A stretch of 64,000 nucleotides of DNA, from positions 1 through 64,000 of the forward strand of contig JAZNEP010000042.1 in the NCBI GenBank assembly GCA_045588655.1, in the 5' to 3' direction. Every line of letters starts with the position of its first letter. The stretch's first letter is position 1. A program made the position numbers and the translations under genes. Source of the DNA: SVFI01 sp045588655 (GTDB lineage Bacteria > Bacillota > Clostridia > Lachnospirales > Lachnospiraceae). This document shows positions 52,779-61,855 of this stretch, in pieces. The notes under the pieces are model-generated. The model had not been told where the DNA came from, searched no databases, and was given only the letters and a program-made list of their open reading frames with translations.

Positions 52779-53921
52779 ATGAAAAATGTATGGAAGGAAA
52801 ATTTTTGGGTCTTTATGATAGGGATGCATCAATATAAAGGAGAGATTTATGGCATTCAATATGACCAAAATGAAATTATGAAGTTGGATTCGGATGGAAA
52901 AGGAGTTCGGTTTATTGGCCATGTTCCTTTGGAATCGGAAGATGTTCTAAAAATGTATCACAAGGTTTTAGTAAGAGATAAACGAGCGTATTATATACCT
53001 TTTAGGCAAACTAAGATTTGTATATATGATTTTGTGACAAATAAATATGAGTTTATTCCGTTGAAACTGAAAGAAAACAAGATATGTGGGGATGTTGGTT
53101 TGTTTTGTGAAGCTGTATTTTGGAAAGAATATCTGGTTTTGATACCTTTTGCTTATCGTGAAGTTGTGTTTGTTCATCTGCAGACAGGCGAGCAGATGAC
53201 AGTAGATATCGAATGCGATTTTTGTAAAGAATCCGAAGTGCATCTGTTTTGGACATACACATATAAGGATGACAATACACTTATTTTGCCATCCTTAAGT
53301 TCAAATAAAATAATGGAATTTGATATGGAGAAAAAAAAGTATCGTATAGTGCGGCTCGGCAATTCTAGTGATAAATGGGGGGCGATTGTTGGATATAAGG
53401 GGCGAAATTTTTTGTTTTTAAAGAATCGTCTTGGAATGTTGGAATTGAAAAAAGATTTTTCTGTGGAAGACACCCACTATTTTGATGATATAGAATGGGA
53501 TGAGAAAGAACGACAAACTTTTTTTGATCCAGAGTCCATGGCCTTGTGTGGAGATGTTCTATACTGTTTTCCAGCGAAATGGAATCATGCAGTAAAGATA
53601 GAAATAAACAATAGAAAGGCAAATATTTTGAAATGTTTTGAACCGTATAGTAATGCGGAAGAATTAGATATAGATATCAGCGTAATTGATGGTAGTGCCA
53701 GAGATGGAAAATATATATATTTGAATTATCAGTTGAATAAGATTTTGCGATTTGATTTGGAGACTGAGGAGATAAAAGAGTATGAGCGAAAAGTGTATGA
53801 TCCGGACAGAACCCGGTTTCGCGAATTTATTGAGAGGGTAGGAAGAGGAGATAGAGAGAAAAAGGTGCCGCAATTTAAGAATGTCGGAGAAAAGATATAT
53901 GGAGGAATCGTTATCGATTAA
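52779..53921 (+). CDS. Beta-propeller-like protein, hypothetical
   Basis: The 380-residue protein is made of repeated strand units with regularly spaced aromatic and Lys/Asp turns (YGIQYDQNEIMKLDSDG, KICIYDFVTNKYEFIPLKL, KIMEFDMEKKKYRIVRLG, KILRFDLETEEIKEYERK), a pattern of six- or seven-bladed propellers. It has no signal peptide. I chose ATG 52779, since a terminator lies just upstream of it. It starts the glycan operon, 15 bases before the GT32 gene. Similar propeller proteins occur in polysaccharide clusters of Clostridia, but their role is unknown. Confidence 0.65.
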   Translation: MKNVWKENFWVFMIGMHQYKGEIYGIQYDQNEIMKLDSDGKGVRFIGHVPLESEDVLKMYHKVLVRDKRAYYIPFRQTKICIYDFVTNKYEFIPLKLKENKICGDVGLFCEAVFWKEYLVLIPFAYREVVFVHLQTGEQMTVDIECDFCKESEVHLFWTYTYKDDNTLILPSLSSNKIMEFDMEKKKYRIVRLGNSSDKWGAIVGYKGRNFLFLKNRLGMLELKKDFSVEDTHYFDDIEWDEKERQTFFDPESMALCGDVLYCFPAKWNHAVKIEINNRKANILKCFEPYSNAEELDIDISVIDGSARDGKYIYLNYQLNKILRFDLETEEIKEYERKVYDPDRTRFREFIERVGRGDREKKVPQFKNVGEKIYGGIVID

Positions 53922-53936
53922 TAAGAGGAATAAGGT

Positions 53937-55127
53937 ATGGTTTGTTTTGTAAATGTTAATTATGAATCGTATTTGAGCAAGTATAGAGATAAGAAAATTA
54001 TCTGCATAGGAGCAGGCGGAACTTGTCGTGATTTTATTCGTCAGCATATGGATAAGGTGGATCTTTTGGATAATATTGTTTACCTACTGGACAACAATAA
54101 GGGTTTACAAGGTTCTTGTCTGCAGGTGGGAAAGAGGATACTTGAGATTGCTTATCTTCCAGATTTTGATGAGTGTGTCGAAGAGGATATGTACATTATA
54201 TTTCTGCTTTTGAAGGATGCTTTTGTGTGTCAGGTTTTGGAGCAATTGGATAAAATGACTTGTTTTGATGGGCTGGATTGTATATATGGGCTTGGCACAT
54301 TTCAGTGGGGATATACTTTTTTTCCGCAACCGAGAAATCCGCACGGGATTGTTTTGGAGAATCGGGGAAAAGACCGAATTCCTTCTATTTTACACTATTG
54401 CTGGTTTGGACCCAAAGAAATCCCCAAGAAAGATCAGGTGTGTATTGAGAGTTGGAGTAGAGTACAGCCTGATTTTACGATTATGCGTTGGGATGAGAGT
54501 ACGTATGATATATCGAAGACGCCGAAGTATGTAAGAGAGGCTTATGCAGAGGGAAAATATGCATTCGTTTCGGATTATGTTAGATTGGATGTGGTGTATC
54601 GCTATGGTGGATTTTATTTGGATGTAGATGTAGAACTGTTGAAAGATCTAAATGATTTCAGAAGTTTTCGAATGGTATTTGCATATATGGAATATGGAGA
54701 AATAAATACTGGACTTGGTTTTGCAGGCGAGGCGGGCTGTGTGGAATTAAAAGAGATGATGGATATGTATGAGAGAATACCGTTTTGCATGGCAGATGGT
54801 TCCTATAATTTGACGCCGTGCCCGCGTTATACCAATGACTATTTCAGGAGAAGGGGAATATATCCTGACAATTATTTGGAAGTGGTGGATGATATGCTTT
54901 TTCTTCCGAGTGATTATCTGTGTCCTATGAATGCAGTGCTTTGTGAGGATGGAAGTTATCAGCTGGCACAGTTGGCCTTGACAGATAATTCCAGAGCGGT
55001 TCACTGGTGTGATAACAGCTGGAAGGATACTATGGATAGAGATATTTTTGAAAAAGAAAAGAAACTTAGAGAGGAAGTTAATCAAAGATTATTACATGAC
55101 TGGAAACGAAAAGAAAGGATTGGGTAG
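53937..55127 (+). CDS. GT32-family glycosyltransferase with N-terminal Rossmann-like module
   Basis: The 396-residue protein has an N-terminal Rossmann-like module (KIICIGAGGTCRDFIRQ near residue 20, VYLLDNNKGLQGS near 50, to about 115). A GT32/OCH1-like glycosyltransferase domain follows: IPSILHYCWFGPKEIP near 140, WDESTYDI near 175, and the DXD motif in YGGFYLDVDVELLK near 225. It should transfer a sugar, often galactose or mannose, from a nucleotide donor in the cytosol. ATG 53937 follows AAGAGGAATAAGG. The N-terminal module recurs in other proteins of this operon. Confidence 0.85.
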   Translation: MVCFVNVNYESYLSKYRDKKIICIGAGGTCRDFIRQHMDKVDLLDNIVYLLDNNKGLQGSCLQVGKRILEIAYLPDFDECVEEDMYIIFLLLKDAFVCQVLEQLDKMTCFDGLDCIYGLGTFQWGYTFFPQPRNPHGIVLENRGKDRIPSILHYCWFGPKEIPKKDQVCIESWSRVQPDFTIMRWDESTYDISKTPKYVREAYAEGKYAFVSDYVRLDVVYRYGGFYLDVDVELLKDLNDFRSFRMVFAYMEYGEINTGLGFAGEAGCVELKEMMDMYERIPFCMADGSYNLTPCPRYTNDYFRRRGIYPDNYLEVVDDMLFLPSDYLCPMNAVLCEDGSYQLAQLALTDNSRAVHWCDNSWKDTMDRDIFEKEKKLREEVNQRLLHDWKRKERIG

Positions 55128-55128
55128 G

Positions 55129-57711
55129 ATGAAACGTGTCGGAATATTGAGCTTATATTATAAAACATATAATTTTGGAGCCCAGCTTCAGTCGTATGCG
55201 TTGCAGAAAGCCATAGAAAACATGGGGTATGAATGCGAACAGATTCGTTTTAAATGGAGCAAAGTTGAGGCATTGCAGTCTTATGAATATGCATCGGTAG
55301 ACCATGAGAAGTTTCGTGAGTTTTCAGTAGGAATTCCACATACGATAAAGTTGTATGATGCGGACACGATTTATGAGTGTCTAGATAGCTATGATATTTT
55401 TGTCACAGGGAGCGATCAGATTTGGGGTGTTGAAAAGAGTATGCCGATTTTTAAACTTCCGGTGATGTCGCTTGGATTTGTACCGGAGAATAAAACGAAA
55501 ATTGCGTATGCTGCCAGTATGGGGTCATCGGTTTCGAATGGAAAAATTGAAGAAGTACTCGAAGCAACACTTCCTAAACTAGATGCAATTTCTGCAAGAG
55601 AGATATCAGCAATTCCTTTTTTGGAGAAGCTGTCGGGGAAAAAGGTAGAGAATGTACTTGATCCGGTTATGCTACTTGGAAAAGAAGTATGGAATGATTT
55701 GGCAGAGGGACAAGAAAGAAGTCCGTATCTGTTTTATTATACAGTGGGAGCCAATGCGGAATTAGATAAATTGGTAGAAGGAGTGGCGAAAAAAAAGAAG
55801 CTGCAGGTAATCCGTAGCGGTTATATTCAAGGAGAAAGTATCGGACCAAAAGAATTTGTGAAGTTGATTCGCGATGCGGCTTATGTAGTTTCAGATTCAT
55901 TCCATGCAACCGTTTTTGCTATTCTATTTGAAAAGCAGTTCGTGACACTTCCAATTGACAGGGTGCCTACGAAGAGAAGTAGAAATGCCAGATTAGTGGA
56001 TCTTCTTGAAGTGTTTAACTTACGGGGGCGTTACGTGGATTATGATGGGGAGCAGGCAAAATGCAATGAAAAGGTATTACAGATATTGGATGTATCTGTG
56101 GATTATGTCGCAGTTGGTAATATGCTTCGGAAGATGAGAGAGAAGTCCTTGAAGTTTTTGTCCTGCAATCTTGCAATAGAGAAAAATGATTGTATTTATG
56201 TAAAGAAAACTTCGGAATGTTCCGGCTGTGGTGTATGTATGCTGAGTTGTCCTGTGGGATGTATATCGATGGAAGAGGATGAGTTTGGATTCGTATTTCC
56301 GCGCATTAATAAACAAAAATGTATAAAATGCGGAAAATGTCAAAGAGTGTGTGAGGAAAAATTGCCGAGAGAAGCATATAATCAAAAGTTTCTGGCACTC
56401 TCTTCAAAGGACGAAGAAGTACGAAATGCGGGATCGTCCGGAGGGGCATTTTATGAATTGGCAAAATACATTTTGGAAGAAAATGGGCTCGTTGTAGCTT
56501 GCAAGTATGATGAAAACTTTCGTGTTGTTCATGATTTCTGTGAAAAAGAAAGCCATCTGGATGTTTTTTGTAGAAGCAAATATGTACAGAGTAATGCATA
56601 TATCTGCTTTCCGAAAATAAAGGAAGAACTGGGAACAGAAAGGAAAGTTTTGTTTGTAGGAACGCCTTGTCAGACGAGGGGGCTTACCGCATACTTGGGA
56701 GAAGTGCCGGATAACTTATACAGAGTGGATCTTGTGTGCGGTGGTGTGACAGCGCCCGCGCATTGGGAAAAATATTTGGAGGAAATTACATCCACAGAGT
56801 CGGTGCAAGACGTTACCATGCGCCATAAATATAGCGAATATTTAAAGCCAGAAGGGTATCCTGCGTTTGCCATGAAGGTGACTTACAGTGAAACGGAAGT
56901 GATAGCGACCGGAGAAGAAGATCTGTTTTTAAATAGTCGTTTGAGTTATTACAGAGACGGATGTTACCAGTGTAAATATAAAGGAGTAGAGAGGGATAGT
57001 GATATCACTATCGGAGATTTTTGCGGCATGAAGGAGCTGGCACCGGATATTTATGATGGCAAGGGGACTACGCTTGCGCTTGTGCATACGACAAAAGGAG
57101 AAAAATTGCTAAATGCTTGTGCCCGAAACTTAAAGCAGGTGCATTTGGACGATTTGACGAACGAACAGATTTTGAATCGCAATGTGATGATTTCTGAGCA
57201 GATGAAGCGGAAAGCACAGCAGGAATACATGAGGGCTATTTTTGCTGATGCAAAAATAGGTCGTTTATATTATGAAAACAAATGGGTGGATGAGTTTGTT
57301 TATCGTGAAAATGTACAGCAGGATTTTTATCGGGAAATTGTCCGAGGAGAAATGCAGAGAAAGTTGATGAAGTTTCAATTTTGCAATTTATGGATTGATG
57401 ATTTTTGGGATGAAGATACAGAATTGCTGATATACGGTGCGGGAAAACTCGGAAGAGGTCTTTTAAACTGTATGAAAAAAAGTCCAAAAGGATTTATTGA
57501 TGGAAATTATGCAATGACCAATTGTTGTGGTATACCGGTATATCATATGGGGGAAGAGGTATTGAGAGAATGTTTTAATAATGGGAAAAAATACATAGTT
57601 ATCATAACTCCTATTTGGGATTTTGACATAATAGCCGATATATTAAAGAGAGACTATCCAAAAATGGAGGTTGTGTCGCTAAAGGAGTTGGTGGGAGATT
57701 TATGGATCTAA
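55129..57711 (+). CDS. Polysaccharide pyruvyl transferase/FrhB-type fusion with C-terminal Rossmann-like module
   Basis: The 860-residue protein combines three parts. Residues 1-370 are a polysaccharide pyruvyl transferase-like domain (SLYYKTYNFGAQLQSYALQK, DIFVTGSDQIWG, VVSDSFHATVFA). Residues 375-730 are an F420-hydrogenase/dehydrogenase beta-subunit-like domain with two 4Fe-4S motifs (CSGCGVCMLSC and CIKCGKCQRVC), an NAGSSGGAF site and a Cys-rich YRDGCYQCKYKG stretch. Residues 745-860 are a Rossmann-like module (ELLIYGAGKLGRGLLNCM, GFIDGNYAMTNCCG). The first two usually occur as separate neighbours in clostridial glycan loci. I start at ATG 55129 with AAAGGA; the open frame upstream lies in the GT32 gene. 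Confidence 0.87.
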   Translation: MKRVGILSLYYKTYNFGAQLQSYALQKAIENMGYECEQIRFKWSKVEALQSYEYASVDHEKFREFSVGIPHTIKLYDADTIYECLDSYDIFVTGSDQIWGVEKSMPIFKLPVMSLGFVPENKTKIAYAASMGSSVSNGKIEEVLEATLPKLDAISAREISAIPFLEKLSGKKVENVLDPVMLLGKEVWNDLAEGQERSPYLFYYTVGANAELDKLVEGVAKKKKLQVIRSGYIQGESIGPKEFVKLIRDAAYVVSDSFHATVFAILFEKQFVTLPIDRVPTKRSRNARLVDLLEVFNLRGRYVDYDGEQAKCNEKVLQILDVSVDYVAVGNMLRKMREKSLKFLSCNLAIEKNDCIYVKKTSECSGCGVCMLSCPVGCISMEEDEFGFVFPRINKQKCIKCGKCQRVCEEKLPREAYNQKFLALSSKDEEVRNAGSSGGAFYELAKYILEENGLVVACKYDENFRVVHDFCEKESHLDVFCRSKYVQSNAYICFPKIKEELGTERKVLFVGTPCQTRGLTAYLGEVPDNLYRVDLVCGGVTAPAHWEKYLEEITSTESVQDVTMRHKYSEYLKPEGYPAFAMKVTYSETEVIATGEEDLFLNSRLSYYRDGCYQCKYKGVERDSDITIGDFCGMKELAPDIYDGKGTTLALVHTTKGEKLLNACARNLKQVHLDDLTNEQILNRNVMISEQMKRKAQQEYMRAIFADAKIGRLYYENKWVDEFVYRENVQQDFYREIVRGEMQRKLMKFQFCNLWIDDFWDEDTELLIYGAGKLGRGLLNCMKKSPKGFIDGNYAMTNCCGIPVYHMGEEVLRECFNNGKKYIVIITPIWDFDIIADILKRDYPKMEVVSLKELVGDLWI

Positions 57712-58571
57712 TTGAACGTATAGATTGCAAAAAGCGTCCTCTGGTGAGTGTGATTACTGCCTGTTATAATGAGGAAAAATATATCGGGCAGCTGTTGGAT
57801 TCGGTACTTGCGCAGACGTATCCCTGTATAGAAATGATTTGCGTAGATGACGGATCGACAGATGAAACGGCTAGGATTATCCAAAGCTATATAAGTAGAT
57901 TTCAAGAAGGTGGGAAAATACTGCAATATCATTATCAGGAAAATAGAGGACAAGCGGCTGCAACTAATTATGGACTAAAACTTGTTACGGGAGAGTACTT
58001 GTGCTGGATAGATGGAGATGACCGCATGAGCGAAGTCTGTGTGGAAAAGAAAGTGGAATTTTTAGAAACTCACAGAGAGTTCGGGATTGTTACAAGTGAT
58101 TTTTATATGTGGTACGAGAATCGAATTCCGACTCTAGAAAGAAGAGCCAAGATTTATGGGAAGATAAATCTTCAGAAGCATCAATTTTATCCGGCGCTGA
58201 TTGGTGAGTGTATCATTGAAAATCTTGCACACATGATTCGAATGGAAAACTTGAAAGAGGTCAATCCGAAACTGGAGATCGCAGAGTGCAGAGAGGGACA
58301 GAATTATCAATTGCTGCTTCCTGTATTGTATCATTGCAAACGGGGATTTATCGATGAGCCACTGGCATATTACCGAATTCATGACGATTCGCATTGTCAT
58401 AGAAAGCGAACGCAAGAAGAGCAAAAAGAGAGATACGATACGCTTTTGCTTATGTTAGAGGAAATTCTTCTTGGGTTAAAGATTCCGGAGGAGGAAGTGT
58501 TAAGATATATCAAGATGTCTACATTTTATAAGGAGAAAGAGAGGTTTTTGGAATATGGCAGAATTGTTTAG
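57702..58571 (+). CDS. GT2-family glycosyltransferase
   Basis: The 289-residue protein has the GT-A fold of family 2: VSVITACYNEEKYIGQLLDS near residue 15, the donor-binding CVDDGSTDET near 47, and the DXD-like WIDGDD near 104. It lacks membrane helices and should act at the cytosolic face on lipid-linked intermediates. It overlaps the preceding gene by ten bases and the next by 17, so all are one operon. ATG 57702 has a GGGAG site. Acceptor and donor are unknown. Confidence 0.93.
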   Translation: MDLIERIDCKKRPLVSVITACYNEEKYIGQLLDSVLAQTYPCIEMICVDDGSTDETARIIQSYISRFQEGGKILQYHYQENRGQAAATNYGLKLVTGEYLCWIDGDDRMSEVCVEKKVEFLETHREFGIVTSDFYMWYENRIPTLERRAKIYGKINLQKHQFYPALIGECIIENLAHMIRMENLKEVNPKLEIAECREGQNYQLLLPVLYHCKRGFIDEPLAYYRIHDDSHCHRKRTQEEQKERYDTLLLMLEEILLGLKIPEEEVLRYIKMSTFYKEKERFLEYGRIV

Positions 58572-59706
58572 ATGGTCGGGGAATGATACAAGTAAATATT
58601 CGTTGTTTACTGGAGAATTTGAAGAAATCGTAGAATTTGCTGAAAAATATTCAAAACTATATTTGTTTGGAAATGGCAGAATCGGAAGTGCTATGAAAAA
58701 GTTTTTGGAGGATTCAGGATATCCGGATGTAGAAATACTTACGTCGGCGGATTTTGATTGTATCAAGGAATTAGGCAAACCAGAGCAGGCAGGGTTAATT
58801 GTGGGCCTGAGCGATCAGTATTTTCCAGAGGTGATGGGGGAAATACGAGAAGCATTTCCAAATGAGCGGATTTGTATTCCATCCGCGCTTGCAAGGGAAG
58901 AGATCGGAGATATTTTTAGTGAATCTCTAAATGAAGAGAAGTTTTGGATAAATATTTATGTGACGAACAAATGTAATCTGGGATGTAAATCCTGCAGTGC
59001 CTTTGCGCCAATCTGTAAGACTCCGGATTTTTATGAACTTGAGCAGTTTAAAAAGGATATTGCACAAATCAAAAAACTAGATTTTCGTAAAATTCGGGCT
59101 TTTGAATTTACAGGAGCGGAGGCAATGTTACATCCGGATATTTTGGAAATGCTTTCTTATGCAAGAGAACTGTTCCCAGATTTGAAATTCCAATTGTATT
59201 CCAACGGTTTATTTATAGAGCATTGCGATGAATTTGTGTTGAGGAAGTTGGCGGAGCTTAAAGTTGTGTTGACGGTGACGGAATATCCGATTCCGAATCT
59301 AGATTTGTCAAAGGCGTATCAGCGTTTGGATGAGTGTGGGGTACAGTATTATGTAATATTTGCGGATGGACAGAAGTATTTTTCGAAGCGCCCGCTTAAT
59401 TTTACGAAGGATACACCGAAACACAAATTTATCTATTGTCCGCGTTATAAGACATTCAGAAGTTTATTTTTAAATAGAGGAAGACTTTATAAATGTATAT
59501 ACTGCATTTCTGCAAATTATGTCAATGAGGCTTTTGACCAAAATCTTGAAGTGTTTCCGGAAGATTATGTGGACATATACAATGCGACGAAGGAGGATGT
59601 ATATCGTTATGCAACCCGTCGTATTCCGTTTTGCGGTTATTGTTCACCGATTGAGGAAATGGTTCCGTGGGGATTATCAGAAAGAAAGATAGAAGAGTGG
59701 ACGTAA
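58555..59706 (+). CDS. Radical SAM protein with N-terminal Rossmann-like module
   Basis: The 383-residue protein has an N-terminal Rossmann-like module of about 115 residues (KLYLFGNGRIGSAMKKFLED near 34, AGLIVGLSDQYFPEV near 80). A radical SAM domain follows with CNLGCKSC near 141, FEFTGAEAMLHPDILEML, and C-terminal Cys residues CPRYKTF, CIYCISAN and CGYC that may bind a second cluster. It could modify a sugar nucleotide, lipid-linked glycan or peptide of this locus; the sequence alone does not decide. It overlaps the GT2 gene by 17 bases. Confidence 0.85.
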   Translation: MAELFRWSGNDTSKYSLFTGEFEEIVEFAEKYSKLYLFGNGRIGSAMKKFLEDSGYPDVEILTSADFDCIKELGKPEQAGLIVGLSDQYFPEVMGEIREAFPNERICIPSALAREEIGDIFSESLNEEKFWINIYVTNKCNLGCKSCSAFAPICKTPDFYELEQFKKDIAQIKKLDFRKIRAFEFTGAEAMLHPDILEMLSYARELFPDLKFQLYSNGLFIEHCDEFVLRKLAELKVVLTVTEYPIPNLDLSKAYQRLDECGVQYYVIFADGQKYFSKRPLNFTKDTPKHKFIYCPRYKTFRSLFLNRGRLYKCIYCISANYVNEAFDQNLEVFPEDYVDIYNATKEDVYRYATRRIPFCGYCSPIEEMVPWGLSERKIEEWT

Positions 59707-59707
59707 T

Positions 59708-61828
59708 ATGATAGATGAAAAAAACTTTGTGGTAAATTCTTTTCGAGAAAAGTTAAAACAATTTCAAAAGGAGAAACTGGTGATATACGGGCTTGGCAAA
59801 AATACTAAGGTTGTCTTGGAGGAGTGCACAGAGTTTTGCTTCGTTGGTCTGATGGATGGAGTTCGGACGGGTGAGGTTGTTTGGGATTATCCGGTTTTGT
59901 CTTGTGATGCTGTAGCAGAGATGGGGGTTAAAGTGATTGTTATTTTGGCTACCGCGGCAAATGTACCTATAATTTTTCGACGTATTGCTGCTAAATGTAA
60001 GGAGTATGGCATCGAGGTTTACGATATTAACGGACAGCGTTGGGAAAATATGGAAAAGGACTATGTCCTGCCGGAGTTTTATGCGAATTGCACATGGAGA
60101 AATTTGAAGGAGAAAATCGACAAAAGTGATGTTATCAGCTTTGATATTTTCGACACTTTGCTTGTAAGAACTACCTTATATCCCACTGATGTGTTCGAAA
60201 AAGTGGCTGTAGAGTGTGAGCAAATGCTTCCCCATGGATATGATTATGTCCGTGAGCGTATTACGGCAGAACGTCAGTTGTATTTGAGTTGTAATCCCAA
60301 ATTGGAACAGATTTACGATAAGATGATGGAGGATGGAAGACTAGAAAAAGGAAAAGCACAATCATTGATGCAGTGTGAAATTGAGTTGGAGCGACGTGTG
60401 CTTCATCCGAGAATGGAAATGTTGCAGGTGATGGATTATGCTGTAAAAGCCGGAAAGAACATATGTTGCACATCAGACATGTACTTGCCCCAAAAGATGT
60501 TAGAAAAAGTTTTACAAAGTAATGGTTATGATCAGGTGGAGCAAATTTTTGTGTCTTGTGAGTATGGCATGGCAAAATGTAACGGGTTATATCGGATTCT
60601 TAGGGATGCTTATAAAGAGAAAAAAATTCTTCATATTGGAGATAATCAGGAAGCGGATATTGTAATGCCGCTAAGATATGGAGTGGAAGACGTGTTTCAG
60701 ATATCGTCCGTGTATCAAATGATACAGGATTCTGTTGTGGCGGGCATATTGGATAGAGAAATGACTCTTAAGGACAGGGATTGTATAGGACATTTTTTTT
60801 CAAACATATTTAACAATCCGTTTTTGTTCTGTTTTACCGGGGGGAAATGTGTTATTGATTCTTCTTATCATCTCGGTTATTATTTTTTGGAGCCGATGAT
60901 GTCAGTGTTTATGAATTGGATTGTAAATAAGTGCGAGGAGGATAAGGTGGATCATCTGCTTCTGGGATCAAGAGATGGATGGTTGATTAGGGATTTGCTA
61001 GATATCTTAGGAATGAGTCGGGAAATCAAGTTTGCATACGATTATTTTTATTCTTCTCGTATGGCTTGTACGTTGGCGGGCATTCAGAACCGAGAGGATG
61101 TGGAATACGCTGCTTCTATGGCTTTTGACGGTAGTACCGAGGAGTTGCTAAAGAAGAGGTTTTTGTTCGAAGATTCCCAAGTGAAGGAACGTATGGATGG
61201 TGAAACGGATGAAGCATATTTGGAACGCCATATTCCAGATGTGATTGCCCGCGGAGAGAAATATGGGAAGTATTACAGACAGTATTTGGAAGGTTTAAGT
61301 CTGAAAGGAAGTAATGTAGGATTTTTTGATTTTGTTTCTTCTGGAACTTGTCAGCTTTGGCTAGATCGGATGCAGTTTTGTGATTTAACAGGTTATTATT
61401 TTCAAAGAAATTTAGATGACTATAAAGCGTATTTGCCAATCAAATCACTGTATGAGCCGAGGTATGCATATGAGAAGCAGAATAAGCTACATGATAATTA
61501 TGTATTTATGGAAAATGTTATGACATCCTTGGAACCATCGTTAAAATACATTGGTCCTCAGGGAGAACCAGTATTTGAGGAAGACGACAGAGATGAGAGA
61601 AAACTCTTTCATGTAAAGGAAGTCCAAAGAGGAATTTGTGAGGCTTACCAAAAACGTGTTCGGAATCAAGAGATGGCTTTAGACAGAGGATTGGCAGAAA
61701 CATTGTTGGATTTTGTGAATGCTGAATATTCGTTGGATGAAACTGATTTTTTTGATGGAAATGTATTAAAGGATAATTTTTGTAATAGAGAATTTGATTT
61801 AAAAAAAATTGTTCGCAAAGAAGTGTAA
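59708..61828 (+). CDS. HAD-superfamily protein with Rossmann-like module, catalytic version
   Basis: The 706-residue protein has an N-terminal Rossmann-like module (LVIYGLGKNTKVVLEE, VGLMDGVRTGEVVWDYPVL, about residues 17-120). A HAD domain follows with both catalytic Asp in ISFDIFDTLLVRT near 140, motif II CTSDMYLP near 255 and motif IV IGDNQEADI near 310. A C-terminal domain of about 340 residues carries LLGSRDGWLIRDLLDIL near 420. HAD-plus-SRDG proteins occur in polysaccharide loci, with unknown substrate. It starts one base after the radical SAM stop codon. Confidence 0.82.
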   Translation: MIDEKNFVVNSFREKLKQFQKEKLVIYGLGKNTKVVLEECTEFCFVGLMDGVRTGEVVWDYPVLSCDAVAEMGVKVIVILATAANVPIIFRRIAAKCKEYGIEVYDINGQRWENMEKDYVLPEFYANCTWRNLKEKIDKSDVISFDIFDTLLVRTTLYPTDVFEKVAVECEQMLPHGYDYVRERITAERQLYLSCNPKLEQIYDKMMEDGRLEKGKAQSLMQCEIELERRVLHPRMEMLQVMDYAVKAGKNICCTSDMYLPQKMLEKVLQSNGYDQVEQIFVSCEYGMAKCNGLYRILRDAYKEKKILHIGDNQEADIVMPLRYGVEDVFQISSVYQMIQDSVVAGILDREMTLKDRDCIGHFFSNIFNNPFLFCFTGGKCVIDSSYHLGYYFLEPMMSVFMNWIVNKCEEDKVDHLLLGSRDGWLIRDLLDILGMSREIKFAYDYFYSSRMACTLAGIQNREDVEYAASMAFDGSTEELLKKRFLFEDSQVKERMDGETDEAYLERHIPDVIARGEKYGKYYRQYLEGLSLKGSNVGFFDFVSSGTCQLWLDRMQFCDLTGYYFQRNLDDYKAYLPIKSLYEPRYAYEKQNKLHDNYVFMENVMTSLEPSLKYIGPQGEPVFEEDDRDERKLFHVKEVQRGICEAYQKRVRNQEMALDRGLAETLLDFVNAEYSLDETDFFDGNVLKDNFCNREFDLKKIVRKEV

Positions 61829-61855
61829 GATGCGAATTTGCGGGAGATGATGGAG

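Noticed and set aside
55009..55128. Upstream extension of the pyruvyl transferase fusion
   Set aside because: It lies completely inside the GT32 coding sequence; pyruvyl transferase homology begins only at ATG 55129.
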